DNA of 64,000 bases from Melitaea cinxia (lineage: Eukaryota > Arthropoda > Insecta > Lepidoptera > Nymphalidae), in contig NC_059404.1 of the NCBI RefSeq assembly GCF_905220565.1, forward strand, positions 16,768,472-16,832,471. Reading direction: 5' to 3'. Below are positions 19,601 through 34,600 of the stretch, one piece after another. The position numbers were made by a program, and so were the translations under genes. How positions within the stretch are numbered: position 1 is the first letter of the stretch; each line of letters starts with the position of its first letter. The notes below the pieces were generated by a model that made no database searches, was not told where the DNA came from, and worked only from the letters and a program-made list of their open reading frames with translations.

Positions 19601-22600
19601 ACCTTTACTGTATTTAGTGAAAGCTGTCGATGCTGGTAAACAAGTTGACGTTATCTATACAGATTTCAGTAAAGCCTTCGACAGAGTCCAACATGAAATA
19701 TTAATTAATAAGTTGTCACATTACGGGATCACAGGGACATTTTTGTCTTGGATATCATCTTATTTGTCTAACAGAGGTTTCTATGTAGTAGTGAACGGAT
19801 TTAGCTCTAGCACTCGTAGTATAGCTTCAGGTGTGCCTCAGGGTTCTCATTTGGGTCCTGTCGTATTTAACATGTTTATAAATGATCTACCTAATTATCT
19901 ACAGTGTTCTGGACCCTATTTGTTTGCTGACGATAAAATTTTCGAGAATTATAGAATCAGTTTCTGACGCTACGTCGTTGCAAAGCGATATTAACAAGCT
20001 CATCGAATGGTGCAGTTTAAATAATATGCAAATGAATTATTTAAAAAAAAATGTTTCTTCTTGTCGTTTTCTAGAAAGCAACATAATCATACATTTGAAT
20101 ACCATATTAACGACAATTGGATTCAGGAGATGGACACTATTAGAGATCTTGGTGTTTTGTTTGATAGGAAAATTACTTTTGTACCTCATATTGAGAATAT
20201 TTGCAACACTTCACTTCAGCCTATCGCAGTCCACTGCTGGACATAGGCCTCCCCAAGTTCGCGCCACACATCCCGGTCTTCCGCAATCCTCATCCAGCCT
20301 ACACCGGCAATTTTACGTAGATCGTCGGTCCAACGGGCCGGAGGACGTCCCACACTGCGTTTGCCAAGACGCGGTCTCCACTCTAGGACCCGTCTACTCC
20401 AACGGCCATCGGTCCTGCGACACAGATGACCAGCCCACTGCCACTTCAACTTGCTAATTCTGTGGGCTATGTCGGTTACTTTCGTTCTCTCGCGGATAGT
20501 CTCATTTCTAATCCTGTCTTTGAGAGAGACCCCAAGCATAGCCCGTTCCATTGCACGTTGTGCGACTTTAAACTTGTGGACCAGTCCCTTGGTCAGTGTC
20601 CACGTCTCGGCTCCGTATGTTAACACAGGCAGGACGCATTGCTCGAAAACTTTTGTCTTCAAGCATTGCGGAATCTTCGAAGTGAAGACTCGACGGAGTC
20701 TGCCAAACGCCGCCCAGCCCAACCGAATCCTCCTATCGGCCTCCTTCTCGAAGTTGTTGCGGCCTAGTTGGATAGTATGGCCTAGGTAAATATAATCCTG
20801 AACAACTTCGAGAAGGGTACCATCGACCGATACCGGTATCGGTATGACTCGGTTGTTAAACATAACTTTCGTCTTATCCAAGTTCATACAGAGACCGACA
20901 CGTCGGGAGGACTCGTTTAGGCCGGCCAGCATTTGGCCTAACTCATCCAGCGTCTCCGCAAAGATGACAATATCGTCGGCGAAACGGAGCGGAATATTTG
21001 CAACAAAGCTTCCAAAATGTTGGGATTTGTGATCAGGTACATAAAAGACCTTAAAGATTAGAAAGTAGTAGAAATTCTAAAATATTATTATTTAACTCTT
21101 TGGTTCGCAGTATCTTGGAATATTGCAATGTGGTGTGGCGTACACATTACTGTGTACACTCTTTACGTTTAGAGCGAATACAAAAACGATTTGTGTGGCA
21201 TCTTGCGTTCTCCGAAGGAAAGACAAATAAATTAACTTCTTACTAAGTAATAAACATCAGTATTGTGGTCTACTATCATTAGAATAACGTAGACAACTAT
21301 TAGACGCAATGTTTGTCTACAAAATTTTTAACAACAAAGTTGATTGTCTACATTTGTTACAATCTTTTGACCTCCGTGTTCCCAAATGTACCCCTAGTAG
21401 ACCAATTACCCCTCTATGCCCTCTTCTAGGGTTCTGAAGAGCACGAAGAACTGTTCTAGGTTCTAGTTCCCTTGTGCCACAAATCTCTAAATTTATAAAC
21501 GGCTGTAGTGGTTTGGTTGACCTTCACACTAACTCCATCTATTCCTATCGTAAAAATGTGTTTAAATACAGGGTTACTTGTAAAACACCAGCATCCTTGC
21601 AGGACAAGATAGCTAACATCATAAGTAACAACATTTGTTCTACGACTTTTCATAATTTGTTAGATTTTACTTTCATACAAAAAAAAAAAAATTAATTTAA
21701 TTTTCCGTTTGAATGTTATAAACTCTACGCGCATCCCAAATATTAGGTAAACAGTTACTACTTGCGGGTGTGAATGTGAGGGGGGAAGGAAGGGCCGGAG
21801 CGGTACTAGCGCCCTTGAACTTGAACTATTTCGCTAGCCGAAGCAGTCGGCGCGGCGAGTTTGATGCGCCCGCGTCATATGATTTTGTGTGCTACTCGTA
21901 TTTATTTTACTTGTATCGATCAATGTATTGTATCTGTACTAAAATAATTCTATAACCATGGCGTACTGCTATTCTAATGTCGAATACACGGAAATGGTGA
22001 GGATGATTATTATCAAATTAAAACGAATTCGGAAGTGTTAGCACGTGTTAATGAACAGCTGATTTTTAGGTGTGGTGTGTGTGTTGGTTGTGATAATGAC
22101 TATTTTGAACGCTATGTGCGCGATGTAGAGGTAATAGAAATTAAGTTTGTAAATATAATTTTATTGTCAATTATTTTTTATTTTTTAATTATTGTAAATA
22201 CGCTGATTCCACTTTTTTAATTCGCCTGCATTAAACAATGAAAAGTGAATAATACCCAGCTACCAATATTTAATATTAATTTGGTTTAATTAAACTTTAG
22301 TAAACGTTAAAGACTAATAATTAGCTAAGTTAATAATTTTCACATATTTTGGATGTTCAGAATTCAGATAGCTAATCTACATACACATTTACCTAAGTCA
22401 CTGCGACATACAAACTGTGATACTGCCTACAAACCCACTAAGCAATTTATATTATTAACTTATTTATTTTATTAACTAGAATTATGGGGCAGAGAAAGTG
22501 TTATTTATTATTATTATTAGCAGTGCAAAAGCGCGCGAGCGTCGCGTCGTCCTTTCGATAATGAATGAATCAATGAAACATAGACTTACAAATGTTAGGA

Positions 22601-25600
22601 CCGTACAATAAAAGCTTAAAAAATCATTTTTAATTAATGTATTGAGTTACGTCAAAAGTCGTAGAACAAATGTTGTTGTACATAATGTTAGCTATCTTCT
22701 CCTGCAAGGATGCTGGTGTTTTACAAATAACCCTGTATATGTACAGTATTTGACAATGTTTTTGTAATTTTATCATTGTCTGGTACCATCAACGGACAAC
22801 TTTTCTTTTTCTAGTTTTAAATATTTTTAGTTAAGTTTGCTGATAATACTGTGTAATTTTTGTGAAATGTCTTTATTGTTAAAAACGTGGTGTTTACCTG
22901 TAAGTAGTTATTACATTTAATTTTGTAATATTTGTAATTATTTTTAAGTTATATTAATATAAATAACTGTATAATAACCTGTTAAATAAAAAAATAAATA
23001 ATGTACTATGGTGTGTTATACTTTGTAATAAATTAATTTAAATCTGTTATCATTTTAATTTCATCATGCTCTTGTTGCATTATGGTTAGTTTTTTTATTT
23101 TTAGGTTGTCATGTTAAGAATTTAATTTCTCTCTAGATTAAATTTATTTAACGCGAGACAATATTTAATTTTAAGCAATTGGCTGGTCATTTAGTTGAAA
23201 ACTCACCAGACTGAGGCCAGCCCTGTTCCACAGTGATGAGATGGTGAGTCTTAGCGATGGACTGTGCGATGGTGTCGAAATCCAATGGCCTCAGTGACCG
23301 GAGGTTAATTACCTCACATTCAATACCTGGAATGTTAATGTAATAGTTTATATGGGTTTGTGTGATGCTAAATGAGAATGTGTATGGCCAAAACACACAG
23401 AGTCAATTTAAATGAAAATTATATGCCTGTATTGTACTGAAATGTATGTACACACATAGCTTCACAGCATTACCCCCAAATTGGATATTTTTTTTATGTG
23501 TTCATTAATAACATAAGAAGGTTTGTGTACCAGGATTGCTTTATCCTATCATATTGCTGGGCATGGCCCTCTTTCCCATGTAGGAGAAGTTTCAGAGCTT
23601 AATACACCAGGCCGCTTCAATGCCGGTTGGCAGATATATTCCTTACTATGAGTAACGATCTCTATCAGGAGTATATGATAACAACTGGGACTGACGGCTT
23701 GACATGCTCTCCGAGGCATGGTGGGGAGACCCACAACGACTGCACAAACACCCAGACCACGGCAAACATCTGTATGGCCAATATAAATGTTTGTCATGTG
23801 CGGGGATCGAACCGCCAGCGCAACAGTCACAAACCAGAGCTGTGACCGTTGCGCCATAGCGTCAGGTAGTTGTTAGTAAAAGTAAATTCTGAGGTTATAG
23901 TTACGACAATAAATAAAACATTGAAAAATAAGATCTTTGCACCTATTGATTTAAAATATTAATGTCTCATGGTAAAAAGGAGTAAGTCAATAATACATTG
24001 AATAGTAAATAAATTACAATTTTCTAACAAATCACAGGAGTTGCTTTCTTATTAACTGCATTGTGAAAAGTTCTAATCTAGGTTTCCATACACATGAAAA
24101 CGGATCTCCCTTTAGGTCCTTGCTTATGTCACTTCCAGGTATGTATCGGTTGATTGCGCTAGTTATTACAATTTCTTTTATATAGCTCAGTAAAATATAT
24201 ATTATTTAATAACTATATGTCAAGATACATAAAAGTTTGAATTACCTGTTCCTGCTAGTTCATTGGCAGCCTGTAGTGCTGTGTCGGTGGCTCTACCAGC
24301 ACATACTACTGTTATATGGTTGCCGGGCCTTTCAATTTTAGCTTTACCTGTGAAAATTATACAACATGTATAAAGTTTGCATACAAGGTTACTTATATAC
24401 GTACTTGTATATCCTACAGTAATACCTTACCATCTGGTGAACTGTACGCTTGTTTGCCAACCTGTTGTATACAAAAAAGACGTATTTTTTCATCGATCCA
24501 TCCATCTATCAGCCTTTAACAGTCCACTGCTGGAGATAGACCTCCCCTAATGTTTGCCACTCCATCCGGTCTCGCGCCCTTGAATCCAGCGGCTTTCCGC
24601 TGTCTTCTTAGGGTCGTCAGTCCAACTGATTGGAGGACGGCCTGTGCTTCTTTTGCAGAGACGTGGTCGCCATTTGAGAACCTTAATTCCCCATCGTTAA
24701 TCGATTATACTTGCAATATGGCTTGCCCATTGACACTTCAGCTTGCAGATTTTGAGAGCTATATCAGTGATCTTTATTTGTCTTTCATCATTCAGGACTC
24801 TGTCATGCAAACACCAAGCAGCTCTCTCCATCACTTGCTGAGTGACCTTGAGCCTATTGAAAAGGCTAACAGTAAAAGACCACGCCTTAGCACTGTATGT
24901 CATCATTCACAATTTATTCACTCTATTGTAAGTATATCAGTTTTTTTCATATTATTTGGCTTAAATATGTGAGATATTTTCTTTATTATAACAATAAACT
25001 AATTCATACCAATGGGCAGTACAAAGTCAGGTGACAGGGCCTCATCAGACATTTGGAATGGAACTCCGTACATGATCTCATCTTCTAGGAACACTACTGG
25101 GTCTTGGTCACGGATGGCAGCTTTTAAAAGACCTAGAATAAAAAAAAATATAATAAATTTCCAATTATTTATTGAAGTAAAATTTCTTTACGCTAGCTTG
25201 ACTTAGGGAGTAAGCTGGTCAATGGGGCGAGGCGAACGGAACATGAGAGGTGCGAGCACACATTTTTTTTCTCTTTCTCTCATTCTCTTAGACATTTACA
25301 TTTCGTATATCTAAGACACAGTGTAGGTCTATTGTGTGGAAATTTTACTTCAGTCGTATGGTCTAAAGCATACTCGTTTTTTTTGTTACAGTTAGAAAGT
25401 GTTAGTGTTAGAAGGTGTTATAAAATTTGCTATAAAGGTTTTAAGGAAGTTAAAAATTACGTTAATTTAGTTCAAAAACTATTTGTATCAGAATTTTTAT
25501 TTTGCTTTTAGCAATAATCAAGTTAACATCCAATGATAAGTCAGGAAAAGATGAGGTAGGTATTACTAAAACTGTCGGACTTTGCTTTTGGGTTGAGTGT

Positions 25601-28600
25601 TGTATACAAGTGCTTTAACTCAGTTGCGTTTTCTTTTCAATTTTAGTTATCTTGTTATCAGTTAAATTGCCTATTTGTGTTGTTGTCCTGGTGAAGGTTT
25701 TGTGTGTGTTGTTTTAACGTAAGTATTTTGTAGTTCTATTTATAATAATGGATGACGAACCTCCAGATCCTGGTGGAGGTTATGTTCCACCTATAACATC
25801 TACATCCAACATGGAGGTGGATACAGAAAATAGGCGCAAACGTCCAAATTCTGACACCTTAGCATCACAAAATCCAAAAAAAACTGTAATAAACCCTCAT
25901 AATGTCACACCTTCCGTCCAACTTAGTTTCACAAATCCTGAATTTGACAAGGAGAAAAATAAATATTCTACAGAGGATATTGGACCCTTTGTAGTGCATA
26001 TTTCTAAAATAGAGCAAGAACCCAATTCTGGTACAATACTAAGACCAATACAATTTGGACATTTTTTATTTAAAAATAATATTCAAAACATTATGCTGGA
26101 TGGTATTAAGCGAGTAGGAAGGAACAGATTATCAGTTCAATTCAAAACTGCTTCAGATGCAAACTCTTTCCTTGAACTGTCAGTATTATCATCAGGAGGA
26201 TATGTAACTTCTATCCCCATGTATAGTGTCTCACGTATGGGAGTAGTTCGCACCATTCCTACTGAGTGGTCAATGGAAGATGTTGTGTCACAGTTGGTTG
26301 TCCCTGATGGATATGGTAAGGTTATTCGAGCCCGGAGACTAAGTAGAAAAACATTTAATGATAACACACCTGTTTGGATACCTACCCAATCTGTTGTCAT
26401 AACATTCTCTGGACAAAGGCTTCCTAAACATGTTTATCTTTTTTTCAACTCCCTTCCTGTGGAAACCTATGTACTTCCCACTATACAGTGCAATTATTGT
26501 TGCCGGTTTGGTCATATCAAATCCCAGTGTCGATCCAAACCTAGATGTTTCAAATGTGGTCAAATGCATGATGGAGAAAGTTGCACTCAAACCCCAACAT
26601 GTTTATTTTGCTCAGGAAATCATCCAGCAAATGACCCTTTATGTCCAGAACACTTAAGGCAGAAATCAATTAAAGTAGTGATGTCCCAAGAATCCATTTC
26701 CTATTTGGAAGCATCTGCCAGATTTCCACAAGTTAAAAAATCATTTGCTGATGTAACTAGACTCTCATCTATTTCTTCACCTCCTTCAACTCCTGACAGA
26801 CAAATTAGACCCACTCCCACTACTACATCTTATCGCAAAACTACATTTTCTCCTCGTCGCCCAATTCCTCCTCCACTCCCAGGTTATGACAGACAGGCAC
26901 ACTATGACATAATTCATACCCCCCAAACTAATACCCAAAACGGTTTAGCATACCCTGACAGTAATACATCAAATCCCAACAATATTTCATCAAACGATAA
27001 TCTCATTGAACAATTACTTTCTATAGTCATTAACTTAGTCTCCCGGTTTAGTGACACCGGTCTACCGAACAACCTCATGACCACATTATCCAACTTAATT
27101 TCCTTGTCACAAAGCAATGGCGCACAACGTGATTCAGTGGAACAGTCGTAGCATTAGAAATAAAAAACAAGATCTCATTTATTTTGCTAATTATTATAAA
27201 CCACTTGTCTTTGCCGTTCAGGAGACATGGTTAAGACCTGGGTCTCATTTTGGGGTCCGGGGATACTCATGTTTCAGGGACGATAGAGATGATGGTAAAG
27301 GTGGTGTTGCCATTTTGGTTTCCGGTAATACCACTTATTCTTATATCTCTCTTCCTTCCCATAGTGTAGGACTAAACATAGTTGCTGTCCGCGCTATGAA
27401 TATATCTTTTCTTTCTGTGTACATTTCTGATCCAAATGTGACTGTTCTGTTTGAGCTTCTGTTGAAACTATTATTTCCTCGGTTCCTCCTCCCATTTTTA
27501 TTTTAGGTGATTTTAATGTTCACCATACTAGCTGGGGTTCTTATTACTGTGACCAACTTTCTTCCTCTTTTCTTGATTTTATAGATAATTTAAATTTGGT
27601 GATTCTTAATGATGGATCTCCTACTCGTAGAGTTTCCCCCGCTCAAAATCCAAAGAGTGCAGTAGATTTATCCATATGCACTCCATCCCTGTCTTCTCAT
27701 CTTACTTGGAACATCCTCCAAAATACATTTGGAAGTGATCACTTCCCGATTGTTATTTCCATTTCATTGTCATCATTACCTGTTTCTTTACCCAACTCTC
27801 CCAGATTGAAATACAAATTATCTAAGGCAGATTGGTCACTTTTTTACTCAACTACTGATGCTGAAACCCAAAATTTTCCCCCCATAAATATTTATAATGT
27901 TCACTCTCTTTATAATAATTTTAAAAATTGTCTGCTCAGGAGTGCCAACTTGTGTATACCTCAAAATGTAGGGAGTACAAGGATTTCCTCCCCACCCTGG
28001 TGGGATAGTGAGTGTTCAAAAGCATGCAAGAGTAGAAAAGAGGCAGAACGGATATATTCAGCTTCTATGACTCTAGAAAACTTTATGAAATATAAAAATG
28101 TAGCTGCCGCAACAACCAGATTATTTTTACAAAAGAAAAAACTTAGTTGGAGACACTTTTGTGAAATTCTATCTCCATCATCCTCTCCTTCTTTAGTATG
28201 GAGAAATATAAGAAAATTCTGTGGATCATTCTCATCCAATGTCCCTATAACAAATGATCCATCACTGTGGCTAAACTCCTTTGCACAAAGACTGGCTCCT
28301 CCTTATGTTCCTTCCTTAGAAGAATCTGAATCTTTTTCCTCTACTCCCCTTTCTACTTCAGAAAGTTTTGATTCCCCATTTTCTTGGGAGGAATTTCAGT
28401 TGGTACTAGGGTCCCTTGAAGACTCCTCCCCTGGGGTTGATGGCATACCATATTCCTTTTTTGTTAAAAGTGGTCCATCAACTAAAAAAATTGTCCTGGA
28501 TGTTATTAATGCCATTTATTTGACTGGAATTCCTCCTGAGGAATGGAAAACTCAAGTAATTTTGCCAATTCTTAAGCCGGGAAAACTCTCTACCGATCCC

Positions 28601-31600
28601 TGTGGATACCGCCCTATCGCTCTTTCATGTACACTTGCCAAGATATTAGAACACCTCATTAAAAATAGACTAGAATGGCTAATGGAAAGCAGAGGCATTC
28701 TTTCAAAAAGTCAGTTTGGATTTCGCAAAGGCCTGGGAACAATGGATAGTCTCACGACCTTAGTTACTGATATCCAGATCGCCTTCTCCAGACGTGAGAC
28801 CCTCATAGGATTATTCTTGGACATTTCTTCCGCGTACGATAATGTACTACTTCCGGTACTCAGGCAAAAAATGCTCAATCTGAGTATCCCAGTGAGGATA
28901 GTAAATTTCATTTTCAATTATCTCTCTTGTCGCTCCCTCCTTATTTCTACGCGTAATCTTGATCTATCTCCTAGATTGATATGGAGAGGACTCCCTCAAG
29001 GCTCCGTTCTCAGTCCTCTTCTGTATAGTATATACACACACGATTTAGATCTCTCTGTTCTTAGTTTCTGTAATATTCTTCAGTACGCGGATGATCTGGC
29101 TTTATATATTTCCTCTGACAGTCTCTCGGACTCTGTTGAACGAATAAACAGAGCTGTATTTTACTTAACAGATTGGCTTGATAACCATGGCATGTCAATT
29201 TCTATTGAGAAAAGTAGTGTTGTAGTGTTTTCTCGTTGTAGAACTACTCCAAATATAAGTGTCACTTTTAACGGACAAGCTTTCCCGGTTAAGGATTGTG
29301 TAAAATTTTTGGGAGTTGTACTAGATTCGAAAATGTCAGGATCAACTCACATTAATTTGAAGGTTAAAAAATGTGAAAAAAACATTAATATTATGCGTTC
29401 GCTCTCTGGTGTCTGGTGGGGTTCACATCCATACACCCAAAAACTGGTGTACAACGCCCTGGTTCGCAGCCACTTGGACTATGGATCGTTTTTACTTCAA
29501 AACAGTAATAAAACTAGCTTAAAATTATTTGATAAGATTCAGTCAAAGTCGCTACGAATAATTATTGGTGCCATGAGATCCTCACCAATCAACGCTCTTC
29601 AGATTGAATGTGGAGAGCCTCCTCTTCAGTTTCGGAGACAATACCTTTCTGACCGTTTTCTTTTCAAAGCATATCAGTATTCTTCTCATCCTCTTATTCC
29701 AAAATTATCTATCCTATCTGAACTTACCTCTTCTTCTAATTACTGGAGACACAAGGAGCTGCCATGTTTAATCAAATCTTTCCTTAAATTGACCAGTCTT
29801 CCCTGTCCAATTTATCAGTGTAAGCTAAATCCCTTATATAAGATCCCATATGAAGCCATCACTAGCGCCCCCGAAGTTGTATTAAATCTTGGTATAGAAA
29901 AAGGTTCCTCCCTCGCTAACTTCCAGTTTAATTATAAAATTAATGAAATTTGTAAGGACTGGATACATGTATTTACAGATGCCTCAAAATTAACCCAGGA
30001 GGGATGTATTGGGTCAGCAGTGTGGATTCCGAAATTTAATGTGGTGCTAAATTTTAAATTGCCTCCACATTCTTCTGTTTTTACTGGTGAACTTTTGGCT
30101 ATTTTTGAAGCAGTATCCTACATAGAGTCGCACCATTTAGACAAATCTGTTATACTCTCGGATTCCCAGTGCTCACTTCAAGCCATCCTTTCTAATCAAT
30201 TTAAATCGAAAGTCAAATTCTATTTAGTCCTAAAGATAAAGCATTTGCTCTTTAAGTGTCACTTAAAGGGGATCCATGTCAAACTGGTATGGATTCCTGG
30301 TCACTCTGGTATTAAAGGGAATGAAGATGCAGATTACTATGCGAAGGAAGCCACTACATATGGAATATTGTGTCAATATAGGGCTTACTGTTATGATCTC
30401 ATGACCCTTTCCAAAACCCGCATGCTCTCAGACTGGGGTGAACATTGGTCCCGTAGTAGCCTCATTAAAGGGAAGTACTATGCTAGCATCCAGGAATCAA
30501 TATTAGTCAAGCCATGGTTCTTTAAATATCGCGATGCAAGCAAAGCCGTTACCTAAACTATATGTCGTCTAAGGTTGGGCCACTCGTGTACACCTGTATT
30601 CCTGGCCAAAATACGAATCAAAGACTCCTCTATTTGTGAATGTGGTTTAGACGAAGGCACCCCAGAACATATATTTTTTTCTTGTCCTAAATTACGATTC
30701 TCTTTGTATGATGCTCTTCCCCCTGAGATTCCACGTCCTACTGACCTAAAATCCTTATTAATGTGTGTTTTCTCCCCGTTTATTACTTCTTTATGCACTT
30801 TCATTGAAACTAACAATATAAAACTATAACGGGATGGAGATATCTAACAAAAGTTAATTATTCCAAGTATATATTTACTATTGTATTTTTATATATCTTT
30901 GTGTGTTTTTGTCTTAGGCAAGTTAACTTTTCTTTCAGGTAAACTTGTGCGGGAATTGGAACCGAACTTGTACTCCCACTATAACTCCAAATAAAGCAAA
31001 GTTTAAATACTCTGATATTGGCAAATCCGCAAGGGAGCCATTTCAAGAATAATTATAATAATACTAAAACTGTCATTGTATATATGAAGGTAAATTTAAT
31101 AGTATTTTGCAAATGTTAGCATTTCAAACGATGAGATGAATATCACATAAAAAGGCCATTTATTCTAATAAACCATTAATGATTTTTTAGTTATGACAAT
31201 AAAAATTAGACTGACATACACATGCTTTTCAAGGCATAACAGTGAAGTCTAAAACAATACACAAATATCCACATTCAAATGTTAATGAAAACGCCAATAC
31301 TTCCTTTAAACTATATCTAGGAGCTACAGAATAATGCTTATAATGAAACATGTTTGTATCGCTATCTATACGTCAGTACAGATGAACAAGTACCTTTAGC
31401 GTCCTCGGAGGAGTAGGGCATGACCACCTTAAGACCGGGACAATGGCTGTACCAGGCTCCGAAGCATTGAGAATGTTGGGCTGCAACTCCGGACGCTGCT
31501 CCGTTGGGTCCACGGAACACGATAGGCACCGGCACCGTTCCCGCTGACATATAGAATGTCTTTGCCGCTGAATTTATTATCTGGAATGTTGATATTTATA

Positions 31601-34600
31601 AATTAAGAAAACGGCTATATTATATGTTTGTGCCTCAGATCGGTGGTAAAGTTGTCGGTCCCAGCAGTTATCATCTATATACATCTCAGCTACTGTTATT
31701 CATAGTAAATTACTAATAGAGTAAAAGGCCTTGGTTCAATATGGATCATTATAGGCTGATTCAATTCAGTTCAAAAGTTCAACAAATACAAAATTCTATT
31801 TTTAAACAAATAAACATTCAAAAGATTATATCAAAGTACTCATCATCATGATCATCATTTCAGCCTATCGCAGTCCATTGCTGGATATAGGCCACCACAA
31901 GTTCGCGTCAATAATGGCGTGAACTCATGTGTGTTATGCCCATAATCATCACGTTGGGCAGGCGGGTTGGTGACCGCAGGGTTTTGTCGCACCGATGACG
32001 CTGCTGCCCATGTTCGGCCTGTGTGTTTCAAAACCAGCAGGTGGATGGTTATCCCGCCATCGGTTGGCTTAAGTCCCAAGGTGTTAGTGGAACTGTGTTA
32101 TCCCTTCTTTGCTTCTTACGACACCCACGGGAAGAGAGCGGGTGGCTATATTCCTTACTGCCGTAACCACACTGATTACTACTGATTAGTACTGGTTTAC
32201 CTAAAAAAATATTTGCCCTATTTTGAATTTAAATTACATCTTACGTGATCAATAGCCTGCATGGAGAAATTGAAAGTCATAAATTCACAGATAGGCCTGA
32301 GTCCTGCAAATGCTGCTCCGACAGCAATACCAGCAAAACCAATCTCTGTGATTGGCGTGTCGATGACTCTTCTGTCACCATACTTCTTCCAAAGTCCCCT
32401 GAAATGTGATAACACAATTCGCTAAGTTATTTGAGTTTATTTTTTAGGGGTCAGCCATTAATCACCGGATGTCTTTTTATACATGTTTTTACCTACCCTC
32501 CCCCTTGGTAATAGGTAGTGAGGTTTAAGACTAAATAAAATGACATGTATTTTGTAGTTCCTACTAAGAATCGTAAAATTTTAAATTTTATTCTATGAAT
32601 TTTCGCCAAAATTCTTCGTTCGCTATCAACGGCGGGTCGTGGTCAAACCACACGCCGCTTTTCCGTTTACAAATCGCGCATTTGACGAAAAAATAAATAC
32701 ATGTGATATCACTCAGATACACTCCTTCCCCTCGTGATATTGCGCGATTTTGTCCCCCCTTTCCCCCCTTCAAGCCTTACATGATTAATGGGCGGTTCCT
32801 TAAGAAACAATATCAAGCTTGTGGTATTGAAAAAAAAATATAAGGAGTGAAATCTTATAAAACGGTTACGTTTTACCATGCAACGTAAGGCACAACGCAC
32901 ATGAAAGATATAAAAGAGTTCTGTTAGTAAGTAAATAATTAATTTTCATATATGTATTTTTAAATATTTCAAATTTTACGCTTAAAAAATTATAAGTTAA
33001 AAGTATAATGAAGTTGCTTATAGCAATACTAAGGGCCTGTTTCACCAGTTATTTACGCTTCAGCCGGTAATATCCCACTACTGGGCATAGGCCTCTTTTC
33101 CCATGTAGGAGAAGGATCAGAGCTTAATCTACCACGCAGCTCAGATGCGGTGGATATATTCCATACTATGGGCAACGAATGCTATCAAGTGACACATGAT
33201 AACAACTGGGACTGTTGGCTTAACGTGCTTTCGCACAGTGGAGAGATCCACAAGTACTGCAAAAACACCCAGACCATGGCAAACATCTGTATGTCCAATA
33301 CAAATGTATGTTATGTGCAGGGATCGAACCCGCAACCGCTAGCACAACAACCACAAACCAGTGCTGTGACAGTTGCGCCAACACATTGTCACCAGTTGTG
33401 AGTAAAGTTTATTATGCAAATATGGTACGATTAGACTTTAAAAGTAGGCGGTAGAATAGGCAATTGAGACCACTTGTACATCAATTAATAATTTTTAATT
33501 ATTATTAATTTTTGCAGGTAGAAATACCTCATGAATACTTTGGAATTCAATGGTAAAATTGAATAACACATCAAAAACTTATCCGGAAACAGGCTTTAGT
33601 CTTTTAGTATTAAATGAAAAGCAGATAGCAGTTTGTGTGGGAACTAAATTGTTACTTTTTAAGTTTTCTTAAATAACAAAGTAGAAACTTTATTGGTTAG
33701 GTTTTTTTTTTTTTTGTAAAAAGTATAAGTACAAATCTTAATTATTTTAAGAATATTTAAGTGTGTGAGTTGATATGTAGGCACCAGTTAGAGCTTAAGA
33801 CTTGCCTGGAAGAAATCGCTGCTTTAGCGATAAGGCCGCCTGTTGCAACTAATGCAAATTTATTATTTATTTTTTTTTACCTAATTAAACTTATTTTACT
33901 TTTGTGTTGGTGTGCTAAAGTGTATATAAATAAATAAATAAATAAATAGACAACAATATTCAATATTGTAGTTTTCAAGTTTTCATTACTATTTAAACTG
34001 TATAAATTATTTATACACAAAAAAGAAATTCAAAGTCAATTGTATGTGCAAATTGTATTTGTATTACCTATTTATTTAATTTCTTAAAAAGGTATCGGAA
34101 AATGTATTAGAAATGAAATTAATAATGATTTTCAGACAAAAAAGTCAAAAGTTTACTAGGTGTATATCTAAATTGAATGTCAACAGTAAATTTACATCAT
34201 ACCTAGATAAGAAAGTCAAACAAAGAACTTAACAAAAGTCATATTCCATTTAATTACATAATTTTTAACAATACTAAAAATTTGTATTGTAGAAAAAATT
34301 TAAAAATAAAACCGCGCGAATTCTTTTTTCAAACTTGAGAGCTGTCAACAATGATTTTGGTTATATAACATTGTGAGAGATATAGCACACATGTAGCCTT
34401 GACAGAGACCACACTATTGGAGAATTACCGAATCAAACATATGGAATTATGAATATAATGCTTAATATTAATAAATTACCTCGTGACTTTGTAAGCACCG
34501 TCGTACTGGGCCACTTCTTCACCTAAAACGAAAACCCGATCATCCCTTTCCATCTCTTCGTCAATCGCCTGGTTCAAGGCATCTCTCACTGTAACAGGGT

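Larger units (their letters stand above)
18235..21690 (+). mobile_element. broken CR1/Jockey-group LINE in Pdhb intron 6
   Basis: From left to right the plus strand carries the end of an endonuclease domain (GDFNLSQINW, about 18298-18330), a linker, the RT fingers (NYRPISILSLFGKIFE), palm (DVIYTDFSKAFDRVQHEIL, ASGVPQGSHLGPVVFNMF, LFADD at about 19921) and thumb. It is broken by frameshifts near 18830, 19235, 19400, 19610 and 19960. A 783-bp RTE copy interrupts the thumb (20209-20991), after which the frame resumes (SKMLGFVIRYIKDLKD). The tail reaches an A-run at about 21679-21690. Confidence 0.8.
25195..31062 (+). mobile_element. nearly intact I-group-like LINE (two ORFs, RNase H) in Pdhb intron 3
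   Basis: The element starts near GCTTGACTTAGGGAGTAAGC, has a 550-bp 5' UTR, ORF1 (25748-27151), ORF2 (27117-30829, one frameshift and one stop), a 200-bp 3' UTR and a TAA-rich tail (about 31045-31062). Three CCHC knuckles in ORF1 and an RNase H domain after RT are features of the I/Nimb-like group. It is antisense to Pdhb, so its poly(A) and promoter signals face away from the gene. No target duplication could be read with confidence. A piece of the same 5' UTR is at about 41216-41380. Confidence 0.85.

Noticed and set aside
20216..20932. Independent 238-codon minus-strand gene
   Set aside because: It is the tail of a truncated RTE copy with a clear target duplication, matching 44075-44791.
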